A DNA stretch of 41,412 bases from Streptococcus mitis (GTDB lineage Bacteria > Bacillota > Bacilli > Lactobacillales > Streptococcaceae), in NCBI RefSeq assembly GCF_946190375.1, contig NZ_CAMIAF010000020.1, positions 1 through 41,412 on the forward strand. Reading direction: 5' to 3'. The first letter of the stretch is position 1; every line of letters begins with the position of its first letter. This document shows, one piece after another, positions 40,901 to 41,412 of this stretch. Position numbers and translations under genes: made by a program. The notes under the pieces were generated by a model, which did no database searches, was not told the DNA's origin, and saw nothing but the letters and a program-made list of their open reading frames with translations.

Positions 40901-41412
40901 AAATCTGGAACTACATGGGAAAATAGTGATCCTCTTCCAGCTGGGGTGACTTTAGATAAATCGACTGGTAATGTGACTATTTCCGAAGAGGCAGTCAAAG
41001 ATAACACTCCAGTTAATGCAATGTCTTATAACTTTAACTCAGATGGAGCGACAACCACTGCTACTGCGAAGGCACCGTATAGAGCTAAAACAGATCGTTT
41101 TTATGCCGTTGAAGGAGAAAATCCTAGTCAACTCAATGCTCGTGACTTTGTTGTAGATGGTAATGGTGGAGCTTTACCTTCAACAACTACTGTTACTTGG
41201 AAACCTGGAACTTTAGATTTATCAACTCCGGGTACGAAAAAAGCAACCTTACTCGTTACTAAAGGAAGTGATACTAAGGAAGTTGAGTATAACTATACTG
41301 TCTTAAAAAAGGTTAAAGCGAAAACTGAAAATGGAGTCACAGGTAAGTTCTTTGCATTTAAAGGAACGCAAGGAACAGGCCTTGCTAAAGTCGACGGAGG
41401 CTGGGCTAACAA
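37940..41412 (+). CDS. Serine-rich surface adhesin, N-terminal part (runs off the window)
   Basis: The first 1157 codons of a large cell-wall adhesin, open to the window edge. The ATG follows AGAAGAAGGAG. An N-terminal KxYKxGKxW-type signal (K20-LIKSGKH-W28, then LRASTSQFGLFKVLRG) and a hydrophobic core (about 70-92) mark export through the accessory SecA2/SecY2 route. Then comes a short serine-rich segment (about 125-190, SASTSASESAS), a helical Ala-rich region (190-345), a non-repeat domain likely to bind the ligand (about 345-760) and Ig/cadherin-like beta repeats (from about 960). The long Ser-rich stalk and LPXTG anchor would lie beyond the edge. Likely glycosylated. The ligand cannot be inferred. 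Confidence 0.88.
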   Translation, partial: MFFRRQKGEYRETDRVTRFKLIKSGKHWLRASTSQFGLFKVLRGGVDAAQVTTEMIEEQSANKLTGLDILKGIAAAGTVLGGAVATQTTVYANDALEKTVESNQTLANTDTVTLGTVKDQEGAQADSLSVSVSQSQSLSEEASKNASKHLSESESQSVSTSTSASVSASTSASESASTSASESASTSASQSQAGATSELAKPATSETASNKETSVRKEDAANATADAALSKVITDSLASLQAVETRLSQITSTTSSLVDTTTTAAVAATVSAESNKKAQEDRKRLSKISADMSEYLAKSIGLPNTTEAVAKVNAAVTAIEDALKIPGADLTDVIKQATLARNSIANAVLRAHNGKRSVLNGRPMERGVSFREVAPENTPGNTNMAKATVAYVISEAESKSEPLANGYKPGTYIYATQGRQANNRPPEKSNVPTRVEVRTIRSQVYMTSHRQGTTTNWEVTFNESGDRHDNPYFYFTVPKGHNITHMEVYQKDNGNSNSNWNLLGSSNDGSSFLHNSKSGDLLAAVGNTWNNQGGSYYENVAGVGPNGVGRGSLTSLRDFAFNNPSAYYQTDKISETVKQAGDFAFNTIESATANVYALHPKGSARQEGYKIKFTTTSPENTDDFYMAGFRSLEDSRHRNYLQMNGSNERYALKLKTGVPSTFLKYGKLNDLTNANRLNAIANAYDRLTGDITEVPPLEPGQSITYAIRGRNESSSYIQFLANTKEISFSKGEHDLRVTAPKMGTRTLPFRIITQADAYEPVINKTVASSTVSKGQVVDPVSIIQKIDDKSRDISGFEQPYDMELYNSQINGGRNTARVLPNTTAGTGSDLSRLNVKNVEWVGGNEIGSGIGEKMAVKAIVNGKEVYLPVPEDMDISRLGSPLSAKDKQAILAHNDLQGNAATITGTKVGLTKQLKTIYKDDEDGDSVDVSEVFFENVEKARATAPRVDPKSDGSVVVSPVTDNDKINISYTPTTPTTANTPTQITIKKSGTTWENSDPLPAGVTLDKSTGNVTISEEAVKDNTPVNAMSYNFNSDGATTTATAKAPYRAKTDRFYAVEGENPSQLNARDFVVDGNGGALPSTTTVTWKPGTLDLSTPGTKKATLLVTKGSDTKEVEYNYTVLKKVKAKTENGVTGKFFAFKGTQGTGLAKVDGGWAN

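Overview
The window is from a Streptococcus of the mitis group (S. mitis/oralis, close to S. pneumoniae). This rests on the tRNA gene order and on a chromosomal gene order known from pneumococcus: thrC - MATE - HAD phosphatase - LysM protein - MarR - DUF1304 - pcp - DUF975 - tgt - nagA - adh - DUF1033 - comG (cgl) operon. The species cannot be fixed from sequence reading alone.

Layout. (1) 3-845: nine tRNA genes (Ile, Ser, fMet, Phe, Tyr, Trp, His, Gln, Leu). (2) 846-12178: AT-rich integrated element A in the 3' end of tRNA-Leu(CAA). It carries a minimal nucleotidyltransferase cluster, a frameshifted tyrosine integrase, a DUF3173 protein, a Rep_trans/MobT-like initiator or relaxase, a coiled-coil accessory protein, a Cro/CI repressor, a large protein ending in an RNxxxHG (HEPN/DUF4209-like) motif, and a right-hand set of cargo cassettes that includes an Nmad2-like + Nmad3 + small-protein operon. 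(3) 12179-17938: a second element B in tandem in the same tRNA site. It carries an FRG-domain protein, an IS30 scrap, a truncated cytosine methyltransferase fused at a deletion junction to a truncated and frameshifted integrase, DUF3173, an HUH initiator, two accessory genes and a repressor. (4) 17939-37474: chromosomal backbone listed above, with an extra OatA/Adr-type acyltransferase between tgt and nagA, and the complete comGA-comGG pseudopilus operon plus a methyltransferase. (5) 37475-41412: a terminator, a 5' fragment of a group IIC intron, an AT-repeat palindrome, and the first 1157 codons of a serine-rich surface adhesin with a KxYKxGKxW-type signal peptide.

How it works together. The tRNA-Leu 3' end is present three times (793-851, 12120-12178, 17880-17938), so two elements sit head to tail. 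They share homologous integrase, DUF3173 and coiled-coil proteins but use unrelated replication/transfer initiators and different cargo. Both integrases are broken, so this copy of the island looks immobile unless it is helped in trans. Inside element A a roughly 120-bp sequence that abuts the middle att core is repeated twice more (8872-8992 and 10981-11100), each copy closing a cargo block. The simplest reading is that these are fossil element ends and that the right side of the island grew by successive captures of cargo.

The best candidates for something undescribed are the orphan Nmad2/Nmad3/65-residue operon (9071-10803), enclosed between two of these fossil ends with no base-modifying enzyme nearby, and the RNxxxHG protein beside it. 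Both look like antiviral or DNA-modification-related cargo, but that function is inference. Smaller novelties are a probable ATT start codon in element B, a predicted roughly 50-nt antisense RNA in the leader of element A's replication operon, and replacement tRNA terminators carried on the element left ends.
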